Positions 23,371 through 31,356 of a DNA stretch of 64,000 nucleotides are shown here, in pieces; within the stretch, counting starts at the first letter, position 1, and every line of letters starts with the position of its first letter. The notes beneath the pieces were generated by a model. The model did not search any database. It was not told where the DNA came from and saw only the letters and a program-made list of their open reading frames with translations. This DNA comes from JARBUG01 sp035628915 (lineage in GTDB: Bacteria > Bacillota > Sulfobacillia > Symbiobacteriales > Symbiobacteriaceae). The translations under genes and the position numbers were made by a program. Location: assembly GCA_035628915.1 (NCBI GenBank), contig DASPIW010000024.1, forward strand, positions 169,536-233,535. The letters are read 5' to 3'.

Positions 23371-24081
23371 TTACCGATCGAGATCGACACTGGGGCGATC
23401 CTTATCGACCCAGTACGTACGGGGGGTGCAGCCAAAGAACCGCTCCAAGCCGGCCGCGAGCTCCTTCTGCGCCGCCTGTGCCGCCTTGCCGGTCACGCCG
23501 TAGAATGCATCGATCGGGAAGAAGAAGCGGTTCGATTCGGGAACGACTTTGGCCTTTTCGCCCTGGCGCCAGACCCACTTGCGCGTGCGGATCTGGTTTC
23601 CGGTCGCGTAGACGACTTCGCCATCATCGAGGGGTTCGGGCTCGGTGGCGCCAAAGGGAATGAAGATGTCCCCCGGACTGGCAAGACGCACTTCGATGTC
23701 GCCGGGCAGCACGTCGAGGTCGTGGGCGCCCATGGGCAGCACGTAGGTGACTGAAACGGCATTGACCAGATCCACCACCTTGTTGATCGACGGCAGTTCC
23801 GGCTTCTTGGCAATCCGCTTCGCCAGAGCTTCAATGGAGCTGGGGTACTTGTTGGGGTTGCTGCCCAGTTTCGTGAACGCGCTGCGCCAGACGGCCACGT
23901 GCGGATGCTCACGCACGTCGGTGCCGGCCAGTTCTCCGGCCAGCGCCTGTGCCCGGGCCTGCAGCAGCTCCGTGATGGCGGGCTCCGAGCCGCGGTTATC
24001 GACACCCTCTGCGACGACCACGCCAAAACAAAGGTCGGGAAATAAGGAAAAAAGGTCGGGTGCCACGGTGAACTTCGCCAA
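23371..24081 (-). CDS. B3/4 domain protein (PheRS beta-like editing/tRNA-binding domain)
   Basis: A 236-residue protein of the stand-alone B3/B4 family, related to the editing domain of phenylalanyl-tRNA synthetase beta chain. It contains HPHVAVWRSAFTKLGSNPNKYPSSIEALAKRI, INKVVDLVNAVSVTYVLPMGAHD and RQGEKAKVVPESNRFFFPIDAF, all typical. A role in clearing mischarged tRNA or an amino-acid derivative is possible but unproven. TTG at 24079-24081 was chosen because AAGGGGG lies eight bases upstream. An extended -10 (TGCTATAAC, minus strand, about 24117) precedes it. The gene is monocistronic. Confidence 0.82.
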   Translation of the reverse strand: MAKFTVAPDLFSLFPDLCFGVVVAEGVDNRGSEPAITELLQARAQALAGELAGTDVREHPHVAVWRSAFTKLGSNPNKYPSSIEALAKRIAKKPELPSINKVVDLVNAVSVTYVLPMGAHDLDVLPGDIEVRLASPGDIFIPFGATEPEPLDDGEVVYATGNQIRTRKWVWRQGEKAKVVPESNRFFFPIDAFYGVTGKAAQAAQKELAAGLERFFGCTPRTYWVDKDRPSVDLDR

Positions 24082-24503
24082 CGGGTGATCCCCCTTGCTG
24101 TTTGGTTTAACACAGTTATAGCACAACCATTGACCTTGCAGAGCATGACTGCTAGTATGCAAGGCGAAATCTTCTTACCATGGACCTTTTCTTGGGGGGA
24201 TGGATGTGGTGGTCGCGTCACCGATTCTAATTCCGGTGCCGCGCCGGCTGGGACCGGCGGGTCTTTGAGCTCGAAACTTGGATCCGAGTCTCGGAGCAGG
24301 GAAAGAGGTGTGTCACGGAGGCCATTCAGCTGCTGACCCGCATGGCCTTTGCAGTTAGGCGCCCGGGCCGGGGGATGAGCGTGTCTATGCTCTCATTTCT
24401 GCCGATCTTGGGTCCTTACCGTAGATGCGGGAGGGTATATATCGGTGGACACAGAAACGCCAACGTTACGTTGCCTGATTCGGCCTGATGGGAGGAGCAT
24501 ATC
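24082..24503. other. intergenic region without a recognisable gene
   Basis: About 420 bases between divergent genes. The left end holds the promoter of the B3/4 gene. The middle (24220-24360) is G/C-rich with short imperfect palindromes (GCCGCGCCGGCTGGGACCGGC). No frame here shows homology that I can recognise, and no riboswitch motif was found. Confidence 0.5.
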
Positions 24504-25391
24504 GTGAGAACCGCCTCAGAGATGATCGCACGCTTCCGGGCCTGGGCCGAAGCCCGCGAAGACGTACGTGCTGTGATGTTGACAAGTTCCCGGGCGAACC
24601 CAACGGCCCGCGTAGATCTGTTCTCTGATTATGATGTGGTCCTGGTTCTCTCCGACCCGACCCCCTTGGCGGGAAACAAGCACTGGCAGGCTGACTTCGG
24701 ACGGGTCATTGCGTCCTTTCGCGACCAGTTCGTTCTTTCCGGCCATCCTGCCTACACTCGGCTTACCCTCTATGAAGATGGAGTCAAAGTGGATTTCAGT
24801 CTGTGGCCAGTTTCCTTGCTCCTCTCGCTGAAAGAGAGTTCGACACCACCCGACTACCTGGACATCGGGTATATGGTGCTGCTCGATAAGGACGGGCTGA
24901 CCAACGGTTTGCCAGCGCCGACTTATCGCGCCTATATTCCGACTCCGCCCTCTCAGGAAACTTACGAGGCGCTAGTACGGGAGTTCTGGTGGGACTCGAC
25001 CTACGTTGCCAAGAACCTGTGGCGGGACGATCTGTACATGGCAAAGTACATGCTCGACTACTTCCTCCGCTTTCACCACGTGCTACCGCTTCTGGAGTGG
25101 TATGCAGAGGTTCAACACAACTGGTCAGTTCGGCCCGGTGTCAAGGGAAGAGGTCTGAAACGAATCCTTGACACCGACACATGGGCAGAACTGGAGCATA
25201 CATACGCCGGAGCGGGCATTGAAGAGAATTGGGCTGCCCTTTTTGCCATGGCAGGCTTAGTACGGCGCGTCGCAAGATCAGTTGCCGAAAGCCTCGGGCT
25301 GAACTACCCTGAGCAGGCCGATCTGGATGTCACTGCCTATCTAGAGAAGGTCCGGAGCTTGCCAACGGATGCCAAGGACTTTCCTTTGTGA
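24504..25391 (+). CDS. aminoglycoside 6-adenylyltransferase-like nucleotidyltransferase (ANT(6) family)
   Basis: A 295-residue protein of the streptomycin 6-adenylyltransferase family. The nucleotidyltransferase core shows the metal-binding pair in RVDLFSDYDVVLVL (SDYD) and later KVDFSLWP. The C-terminal part has FWWDSTYVAKNLWRDDLYMAKYMLDYFLRFHHVLPLLEW, typical of the family. GTG at 24504 has GGGAGGAG upstream. Chromosomal homologues in environmental Firmicutes often have unproven resistance roles. By eye the gene is less GC-rich than its neighbours, and it is flanked by non-coding DNA and double terminators, which hints at acquisition. Whether it adenylates streptomycin cannot be read from sequence. 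Confidence 0.85.
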   Translation: MRTASEMIARFRAWAEAREDVRAVMLTSSRANPTARVDLFSDYDVVLVLSDPTPLAGNKHWQADFGRVIASFRDQFVLSGHPAYTRLTLYEDGVKVDFSLWPVSLLLSLKESSTPPDYLDIGYMVLLDKDGLTNGLPAPTYRAYIPTPPSQETYEALVREFWWDSTYVAKNLWRDDLYMAKYMLDYFLRFHHVLPLLEWYAEVQHNWSVRPGVKGRGLKRILDTDTWAELEHTYAGAGIEENWAALFAMAGLVRRVARSVAESLGLNYPEQADLDVTAYLEKVRSLPTDAKDFPL

Positions 25392-25422
25392 TTACGATTG
25401 TCGAAGCGGACACAGCTCGACG

Positions 25423-25467
25423 AACCTGCCTGAATGAGCTGTTGAGTGGCTCATGCAGGCAGGTTTT
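25423..25467 (+). terminator. terminator 1 after the ANT(6)-like gene
   Basis: AACCTGCCTGAATGAGC (25423-25439) pairs with GCTCATGCAGGCAGGTT (25449-25465), with one mismatch, followed by TTGTGTTTT. Confidence 0.85.
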
Positions 25468-25508
25468 GTGTTTTGCAATCCGACCACGCCATCCCGGCTG
25501 AGCGAAGC

Positions 25509-25553
25509 AAACCGCCCACCTGAGCAAATGAATAGCTCATGCAGGCGGTTTTC
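25509..25553 (+). terminator. terminator 2, a near copy of terminator 1
   Basis: AACCGCCCACCTGAGC (25509-25524) pairs with GCTCATGCAGGCGGTT (25535-25550), then TTCGTATCTT. The right arm shares GCTCATGCAGGC with terminator 1, so one appears derived from the other. Remaining bases to 25690 hold no gene. Confidence 0.8.
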
Positions 25554-25690
25554 GTATCTTGAACCCAGGTGTTACTAGATTCTGCCGAAGGGCGGGATAC
25601 GGCCAGGGTAGTCACCTAAATCAGGCAGCCCAGGAGGATGACCCGCTCCGCCCCCGCGGCGCGGGGTATTCATCGCTCAGGGGGCCAAGA

Positions 25691-26557
25691 TCATCTCGCC
25701 GTGTACAGGCGCCGCACCACGGCCGCAGCGAGGGCCCGGGTCGCGGGGGTGTCGGCATCGAAATCCTCCCCCCAGAACTCCTCAATCACGCCGGCGGCTG
25801 CCGTTAACTCCACGTCCGCCCTGGCCCAGGCGGGAATTCGCTCCTCGTCCCGGAAGCGCCGGCCCCGGCCGTTCTCGCCCAGAACTTCCTTGTACCGCAG
25901 GCCCCGGGCCGCGACCACCGCCACCTGCACCCGGGAGACCGGGTCATCCGGGCGGAAGCTGCCATCATCAAAGCCGCGGATCAGGCCCATTTCGACAGCG
26001 GTTGCCACGTACCCCCGAGCCCACTCGGCAATCGCGGCGCTGTCGGTGAAAGTCAGGTTGGGCGCCCCGGCCGGCTCCAGGTTCAAGCCCAGCACAACCA
26101 GCTTGGCAAACTGGGCCCTGGTCAGCTGCAGGTCGGGCCCGAACAGGCCCTCGCCAATGCCATTGACGACTTCAATCGTCGCCAGATATTCCGCGTCGTA
26201 CTTAGCCCAGTGTCCCTCGAGGTCGGAGAAGGACTTGACGGGCAGGTGCGTGCTCTTTTCCGCCCGGAGTTCGGTACCTTCGAGCGTCACGACGATCCGG
26301 TTATCCCCCGGATCAAGCCTCACCAGCTGCTTGTAAGTTGACATGCTCGGACCGGCGATGATGCGGGCGCGCAGCTGGCCGTTGATCGAAATGGCGACGG
26401 TCATGCCGGCCGGAGCGGTGCCGCGAATGAAAGTAGTGGCTCTGAGGCTGGTCGGAGGCAGGAATCCCAGGGTAAGGAAAGGGTCATCGGCGGCCGCGAC
26501 GGGCACCAGTGCCAGAAGCATGACCAGGGCCACCACTGCCGGAAAAAGGCGACGCAT
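25691..26557 (-). CDS. secreted S-layer-homology (SLH) domain protein
   Basis: A 288-residue exported protein. A signal peptide (RRLFPAVVALVMLLALVPVAAA, cut near residue 24) is followed by an approx. 75-residue beta-rich region with ATTFIRGTAPAGMTVAISING, then three SLH repeats: SFSDLEGHWAKYDAEYLATIEVVNGIG, FTDSAAIAEWARGYVATAVEMGLIRGF with GSFRPDDPVSRVQVA, and FRDEERIPAWARADVELTAAAGVI. SLH repeats anchor proteins to secondary cell-wall polymers, fitting a Gram-positive envelope. ATG at 26555-26557 was chosen for the signal peptide, though its ribosome binding site is close. The gene stands alone. Confidence 0.88.
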   Translation of the reverse strand: MRRLFPAVVALVMLLALVPVAAADDPFLTLGFLPPTSLRATTFIRGTAPAGMTVAISINGQLRARIIAGPSMSTYKQLVRLDPGDNRIVVTLEGTELRAEKSTHLPVKSFSDLEGHWAKYDAEYLATIEVVNGIGEGLFGPDLQLTRAQFAKLVVLGLNLEPAGAPNLTFTDSAAIAEWARGYVATAVEMGLIRGFDDGSFRPDDPVSRVQVAVVAARGLRYKEVLGENGRGRRFRDEERIPAWARADVELTAAAGVIEEFWGEDFDADTPATRALAAAVVRRLYTAR

Positions 26558-26669
26558 GCACTCCACCCCATTCTCATAACCGGGACCATCGTCCCAGGAC
26601 GTTTGGGGTAAAAGTTCGTGCGTCGCCTGTTCAATCCTTCTCCCGTACATCGTTTTACCTGCCAGTTAA

Positions 26670-28493
26670 CTATCCTGCCTGCTCTTCCAGCGCCTTGAAC
26701 TGCCCCAGATAGAGTTCGGCATACCGCCCGCCCAGGGCAAGTAGTTCCTCGTGGGTTCCTTGCTCGGCCACCGTCCCCTCATCAACATAATAGATGCGGT
26801 CGGCGCTGCGAATCGTCGAGAGCCGGTGGGCGATGACAAAGGAGGTCCGGCCCTTGAGCAACGTCTTGAGCGCCTGCTGAATCAGGGCCTCCGTGTAGGT
26901 GTCGATGTTCGACGTAGCCTCATCCAGAATCAACAGGGCCGGGTCAGCGCAGAGTGCGCGGGCGAACGCGATCAACTGCCGCTGCCCCACGGAGAGCTTG
27001 GATCCGCGCTCGTTGACTGGCGTGTCGTACCCCTTCGCCATGCGGCAGATGAACTCGTCAGCCCCGACGGCCCTGGCGGCGGCCTCCACCTCCGCATCGG
27101 TGGCAGTGGGGCGCCCGTACCGGATGTTGTCGCGCACCGTCCCGCTGAACAGGAACGTATCCTGCAGCACAACCCCCAGTTGCGAACGCCAGGAGTTCTG
27201 GGTGACGGACCGCACGTCGATGCCGTCGACCAGCACCCGCCCGCCCTGCACGTCGTAGAACCGGGCGAGAAGGTTGATGATGCTCGACTTGCCGGCGCCG
27301 GTCGGTCCGACCAGTGCGATGGTCTCGCCCGGCTCGGCGCGCAGGTTGACGCCCTTGAGGACCGGCTTGTCGGCGTCGTACCCAAAGGTGACGTCCTCGA
27401 AGACCACTTCGCCGGCAACCCGGAGCATCGGCTGCGCGTCCGGGGCGTCCTGGACTTCCGGCACCTGGTCCAGCACCTCGAACACCCGCTCGGCCGACAC
27501 GATGGCGGCCTGCAGCACGTTATAGACCTGGCTCAGGTCTCGCACCGGCATAAAGAACCGGTTCAGGTAGAGGATGAACGCCGTTACCTGACCGACGGTC
27601 ACATCCGGGGCGCCGCCCCGGATCAGCGTGCCGCTGTACCAGAGCACCAGCGTGACGCCCAGGGCGGAGACCACTTCAATCGAGGGGAAGAACATCGCCC
27701 AGACGGATATGGCCTCCATGTTCGCCTGCCGGTTCTGTTCGTTGATCTGGTTGAACTCGTCCTGGTTCTTGTCTTCTCGGGTGAAGGATTGCGTCACCCG
27801 CACCCCGGAGATCGACTCCGCCAGATTGGCGTTCAGGTCCGCCGCCTTGCGCCGCTGCGCCATGAAAGCCTTGCGCATCCGGCTGGTGAACCAGCGCAGG
27901 ACCAGCAGCAGGACGGGAATGGTGATGAAGCTGATCAACGCCAGCCGCCAGTTCATCTTCAGCATCGTAATGGTAATGGTCAGCAGCACCATCGAATCAG
28001 CGAAGATGCTGACCAGGCCGGAAGAGACCAGTTGGTTGATAGCATCGACGTCCGACATCAGCCGGGACATGATCCGGCCGGTGGCCATGGTGTCGTAGAA
28101 GCGGAAGTTCAGCTTCTGCAGATGCCGGAACATCCGGTCCCGCATGTCGTATATGATGGTCTGGCCTACCCAGGAGACGATGTAAGTCTGCCCGAAGCTG
28201 GACCACCAGTTGAGAAACGCAGTCGCCAGGAAGGCCAGGGCGATCCAGTTGAGCCCTGCGGCATCCCGGCGCTTGATGAAGCCGTCAATCGCCACCTGCA
28301 CCAGATAGGGGCCCACCATGCCGGAAATCGCAGTGAAGGCCATCAGGGCGACGCCCGCCAGCAGCCTGCCACGATGCGGCCGGACGAAGGCGAGCAGACG
28401 CCGGTAGAGCCGGGGGTCAACCTTGGCGAGGGCCACGTCGTACTGGTCCAGGCGGAACTGCCCCGGACCGCCTCTGCCCCAGGCGCCCATCAT
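26670..28493 (-). CDS. ABC exporter half-transporter (permease-ATPase), second gene
   Basis: A 607-residue fusion of six transmembrane helices (about residues 45-330) and an ATPase domain, of the MsbA/LmrA/BmrA type. Walker A is GPTGAGKSS, the signature is degenerate (LSVGQRQL in place of LSGGQ), and Walker B is LLILDEATSNID followed by the switch His in AHRLSTI. It overlaps the previous gene by four bases (ATGA), so the two very likely form a heterodimeric exporter. In such pairs one ATP site is often degenerate, and the altered signature here fits this idea. Substrate unknown: drug, lipid or peptide. Confidence 0.92.
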   Translation of the reverse strand: MMGAWGRGGPGQFRLDQYDVALAKVDPRLYRRLLAFVRPHRGRLLAGVALMAFTAISGMVGPYLVQVAIDGFIKRRDAAGLNWIALAFLATAFLNWWSSFGQTYIVSWVGQTIIYDMRDRMFRHLQKLNFRFYDTMATGRIMSRLMSDVDAINQLVSSGLVSIFADSMVLLTITITMLKMNWRLALISFITIPVLLLVLRWFTSRMRKAFMAQRRKAADLNANLAESISGVRVTQSFTREDKNQDEFNQINEQNRQANMEAISVWAMFFPSIEVVSALGVTLVLWYSGTLIRGGAPDVTVGQVTAFILYLNRFFMPVRDLSQVYNVLQAAIVSAERVFEVLDQVPEVQDAPDAQPMLRVAGEVVFEDVTFGYDADKPVLKGVNLRAEPGETIALVGPTGAGKSSIINLLARFYDVQGGRVLVDGIDVRSVTQNSWRSQLGVVLQDTFLFSGTVRDNIRYGRPTATDAEVEAAARAVGADEFICRMAKGYDTPVNERGSKLSVGQRQLIAFARALCADPALLILDEATSNIDTYTEALIQQALKTLLKGRTSFVIAHRLSTIRSADRIYYVDEGTVAEQGTHEELLALGGRYAELYLGQFKALEEQAG

Positions 28494-30238
28494 ACGGCCA
28501 CCCCCTTATCCTCGCCCGCCGGCTTCAGCTGCAGTTCGTAGATGGTCTTATACAGACCTTCCTTCTCAATCAGATCGGCATGGCGGCCCAATTCCGCGAT
28601 GCGGCCGTGCTCCAGCACCACCACGAGGTCGGCGTTCATCACCGTGGTGAGGCGGGAGGCGATGACAAACGAAGTCCGGTCTTGCATGACGCGATCCATC
28701 GCGGCCTGAATCAGGCGCTCGGTCTGAATGTCGACGGCGCTGGTCGACTCGTCAAGAATGAGGACCGGGGTATCGACCAGCAGCGCCCGTGCGATGGCAA
28801 TGCGCTGCTTCTGGCCGCCCGAAAGCCCCACGCCGCGCTCGCCGACCACCGTTTCGTACTTGTCGGGCAGGCTGTCGATGAACTCATGGATCTGGGCGGC
28901 TTTGGCTGCAGCGATGATCTCCGCCATGGTGGCATGGGGTTTGCCGTAGGCGATGTTCTCCCTGAGGGTCGTTGAGAACAGAAACGTCTCCTGCAAAACG
29001 ATGCCGATGTTGTGCCGTAGGCTTTCCAGGGTGACATCCCGGATGTCGGTGCCGTCCACCAGGACGCGACCGCCCGTGGGGTCGTAGAAGCGGGGCACCA
29101 GGTTGATCAACGACGACTTACCCGACCCCGTCATGCCAAGGATCGCAACCCGCATCCCCGGTTTGACATGCAGGGTGATGTCATCCAGCACCGCTTCGCC
29201 GCCCTGGTAGCTGAAGCTGACGTGGTCAAACACGACTTCCCCCCGGACGCGCCCCAGAACCGTCGCCCCCGGTCTGTCGGCCACGTCGCTCCGGGTGTCC
29301 ATCAGGTCAAAAATGCGGGCCAGGCCGGCGCCCGCCCGGGTAAACTGCCCCACGATGTTGCCGATCATCCGGATCGGGTTGAGCAGGTTCGCGACATAGG
29401 CGTTAAATGCGATCAGCATGCCAACGGAGATATGGCCCTCCATCACCCGGCGCCCGCCGTACCAGAGCACGGCCACGCCGCCCAGGGCGGCCAGGAAGTT
29501 CATCAGGTTGCTCCAGAACGACATCAGGCGCACCGCCGCCAGGTTCGACTCCTGGAACCGGTTGTTCTCCACCCGAAATTTGGCGATTTCGTCCTCTTCC
29601 CGGGCGAAGGCCCGGATGACCCGGACGCCCCCCAGGTTCTCGGCAATCGCCGCCGACAGGCTGGCAGTGCGCACCTGCACATCCTTCCACGCCTTTTGGG
29701 AAAGGCCCGCGAAATGCCGCAGGGCCAGGACCAGCAGCGGCAGAAAAGAGAGCGAAACCAGTGCGAGGCGCCAGTCCATCCCCAGCATGGAGATGAGAAT
29801 GCCGAACACGGTCACCAGGTGCATGGTGCCGTTGACGATGCCCATGCCGGCGGCCATACGGACCGCCTCCACATCGGCCGTGACGCGGCTCATCAGTTCC
29901 CCGGTCTGGGCCTTGTCGTAAAAACCGAACGACAGGGTCTGCAGCTTCTGATAAAGGTCACTGCGAATCTCGAAGATCACCCGCTGGGAGACCAGTTCCA
30001 TGGTGTAGCGCTGCCCATAGCGAATCACGCCCTGGACCAGAGCCAGGGCCACAACGGCCGCCGAGCCGGGTATCAGCCAGTGCCACTCGCCGGCCGTCAG
30101 GACGGTATCGACCATCCAACCGATAATCCGGGGCGACAGTACGCCCAGAAAGCTGGCCAGGGCAATCTGCAGGAAACTAAGGACGACGAGGTGCCAGCCG
30201 GGCCGGTAGTAGCGCCAGAGTCTGCGCAAGATCCGCAT
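28490..30238 (-). CDS. ABC exporter half-transporter (permease-ATPase), first gene
   Basis: A 582-residue permease-ATPase fusion with six membrane helices (about 15-310). Walker A is GMTGSGKSS, the signature is the canonical LSGGQKQRIAIARAL, and Walker B is LILDESTSAVD; the switch residue region reads ASRLTTV, with Ser in place of the usual His, so the catalytic switch is altered here while the signature is intact. The partner has the reverse pattern, as in asymmetric heterodimeric exporters such as BmrCD/TM287-288. ATG 30238 has GGGAGGGA eight bases upstream. Confidence 0.92.
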   Translation of the reverse strand: MRILRRLWRYYRPGWHLVVLSFLQIALASFLGVLSPRIIGWMVDTVLTAGEWHWLIPGSAAVVALALVQGVIRYGQRYTMELVSQRVIFEIRSDLYQKLQTLSFGFYDKAQTGELMSRVTADVEAVRMAAGMGIVNGTMHLVTVFGILISMLGMDWRLALVSLSFLPLLVLALRHFAGLSQKAWKDVQVRTASLSAAIAENLGGVRVIRAFAREEDEIAKFRVENNRFQESNLAAVRLMSFWSNLMNFLAALGGVAVLWYGGRRVMEGHISVGMLIAFNAYVANLLNPIRMIGNIVGQFTRAGAGLARIFDLMDTRSDVADRPGATVLGRVRGEVVFDHVSFSYQGGEAVLDDITLHVKPGMRVAILGMTGSGKSSLINLVPRFYDPTGGRVLVDGTDIRDVTLESLRHNIGIVLQETFLFSTTLRENIAYGKPHATMAEIIAAAKAAQIHEFIDSLPDKYETVVGERGVGLSGGQKQRIAIARALLVDTPVLILDESTSAVDIQTERLIQAAMDRVMQDRTSFVIASRLTTVMNADLVVVLEHGRIAELGRHADLIEKEGLYKTIYELQLKPAGEDKGVAV

Positions 30239-30349
30239 CCACAGAGTCCCTCCCGATGTTGCGGCTCACTGCTATTGTCTACGCCGTCAGTATAGCGGAG
30301 AGACGTGACTGTCAGCAATATTAATAACTCTTGGCATAAGTCTTTCGGC

Positions 30350-30910
30350 TTACGCAAGAATCCGGCGCACAATGGCCCTGGTCGGTGCCGAGCGGGCGAC
30401 TTCCGCAAACCCGGCCTTCAGGAAGGCGTTGTATATGCCGTTCCACAGGAACGCCGGGGGCTGCTCACCCGACGGCACGGCCGGGTAGCCCTCCAGGACC
30501 TCCCCGCCCTGCTGCCGGACATAGTCGGCACTGGCGTTCAGCAGCGCCACGGTCATGCCCTGCTTCCGGTATTTCTTGGCGACAAAGAAGCAGACTACAG
30601 ACCAGACGGGCCGCTTGTCAACCAGCTTGACCCAGCGGGACGCCTCAAGCCGAGGAAAGGTGGACCGGGGCGCCACCGAGCACCAGGCGACCGGCTCGGT
30701 ACCGTCGTAGGCCAACAGGCCCGGCACCTCGCCACTCTCAACAATCTGCTTCATGGCCAGCTTGTTCGCTTCCCCGTGGAAAAGCGCGTACTCCTTCCGG
30801 CTCTGGCGCCAGCTCATGCACCAGCAGCCGCCGCAGGCGCCGTTCTTGCCGAACAGCTTCTCAAAGTCGTCCCAAAGCTCGGCGGTGACCGGACGGAACG
30901 TCAACTCCAT
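30350..30910 (-). CDS. GNAT-family N-acetyltransferase
   Basis: A 186-residue acetyltransferase. The acetyl-CoA region is VWSVVCFFVAKKYRKQGMTVALLNASADYVRQQGG, with the RKQGM turn in the place of the canonical RxxGxG/A. The N-terminus GKNGACGGCWCMSWRQSRKEY carries a Cys cluster (CGGCWC) seen in one subgroup of small GNAT proteins. The start ATG 30910 has GGGGAGGGATC upstream. It is divergent from the rib operon. Substrate unknown. Confidence 0.8.
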   Translation of the reverse strand: MELTFRPVTAELWDDFEKLFGKNGACGGCWCMSWRQSRKEYALFHGEANKLAMKQIVESGEVPGLLAYDGTEPVAWCSVAPRSTFPRLEASRWVKLVDKRPVWSVVCFFVAKKYRKQGMTVALLNASADYVRQQGGEVLEGYPAVPSGEQPPAFLWNGIYNAFLKAGFAEVARSAPTRAIVRRILA

Positions 30911-31000
30911 GCTGATCCCTCCCCGGGCTTTGATTTCGTCAATATAGGTTTCGCTTCCGTACGGTATGGTCTCCTTTCGTATATCAGGCAGAAACTCTAG

Positions 31001-31028
31001 TTGTCATGAGCCTTGTGAATGTGATACC
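31001..31028 (+). promoter_or_regulatory. putative rib operon promoter
   Basis: TTGTCA (31001-31006), 16-base spacer, GATACC (31023-31028) with TG two bases earlier. It lies 30 bases before the riboswitch stem, as expected. Confidence 0.5.
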
Positions 31029-31057
31029 ATTTCTCATGAAGAAAAAAAGCATAGTGA

Positions 31058-31216
31058 GCCTTCGGGGTTGGGTGAAATTCCCGACCGGCGGTGATGGTCG
31101 CTTTGAACTCGTTTCAGAGCGGCACGAGCGCCGCAAGCCCTGCGAAGCGCAAGCTTTTCGGGTGCAGACGCCGGTGAGAATCCGGGGCCGACGGTACAGT
31201 CCGGATGGGAGAAGGC
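31058..31216 (+). ncRNA. FMN riboswitch (RFN element)
   Basis: P1 is formed by GCCTTC (31058-31063) and GAAGGC (31211-31216). The conserved blocks are present in order: GGGTGAAATTCCCGACCGGC, AAGCCCTGCGAAGC, GTGAGAATCCGGGGCCGACG, and GTACAGTCCGGATGGGAGAA. FMN binding would favour the terminator at 31321-31354 and shut down rib expression. Confidence 0.95.
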
Positions 31217-31320
31217 ATGGGTTTCAGCCCGCGGCATGTCCGCCGGGCGGTTTTCCGGCACGCGCGGCCGGGCCGCCGGGCAGGGCAGCGTCCGCGCCGG
31301 CTCTGCTTGTGCATGAACCA

Positions 31321-31354
31321 CACCCCCGGAGGCCTCGCCTCCGGGGGTGTTTTT
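31321..31354 (+). terminator. riboswitch-controlled terminator, also covers ribD SD
   Basis: CACCCCCGGAGGC pairs with GCCTCCGGGGGTG over 13 bp, followed by TTTTT. The right arm contains GGGGGTG, the only purine-rich ribosome binding site for the ribD ATG at 31357. Confidence 0.9.
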
Positions 31355-31356
31355 GC

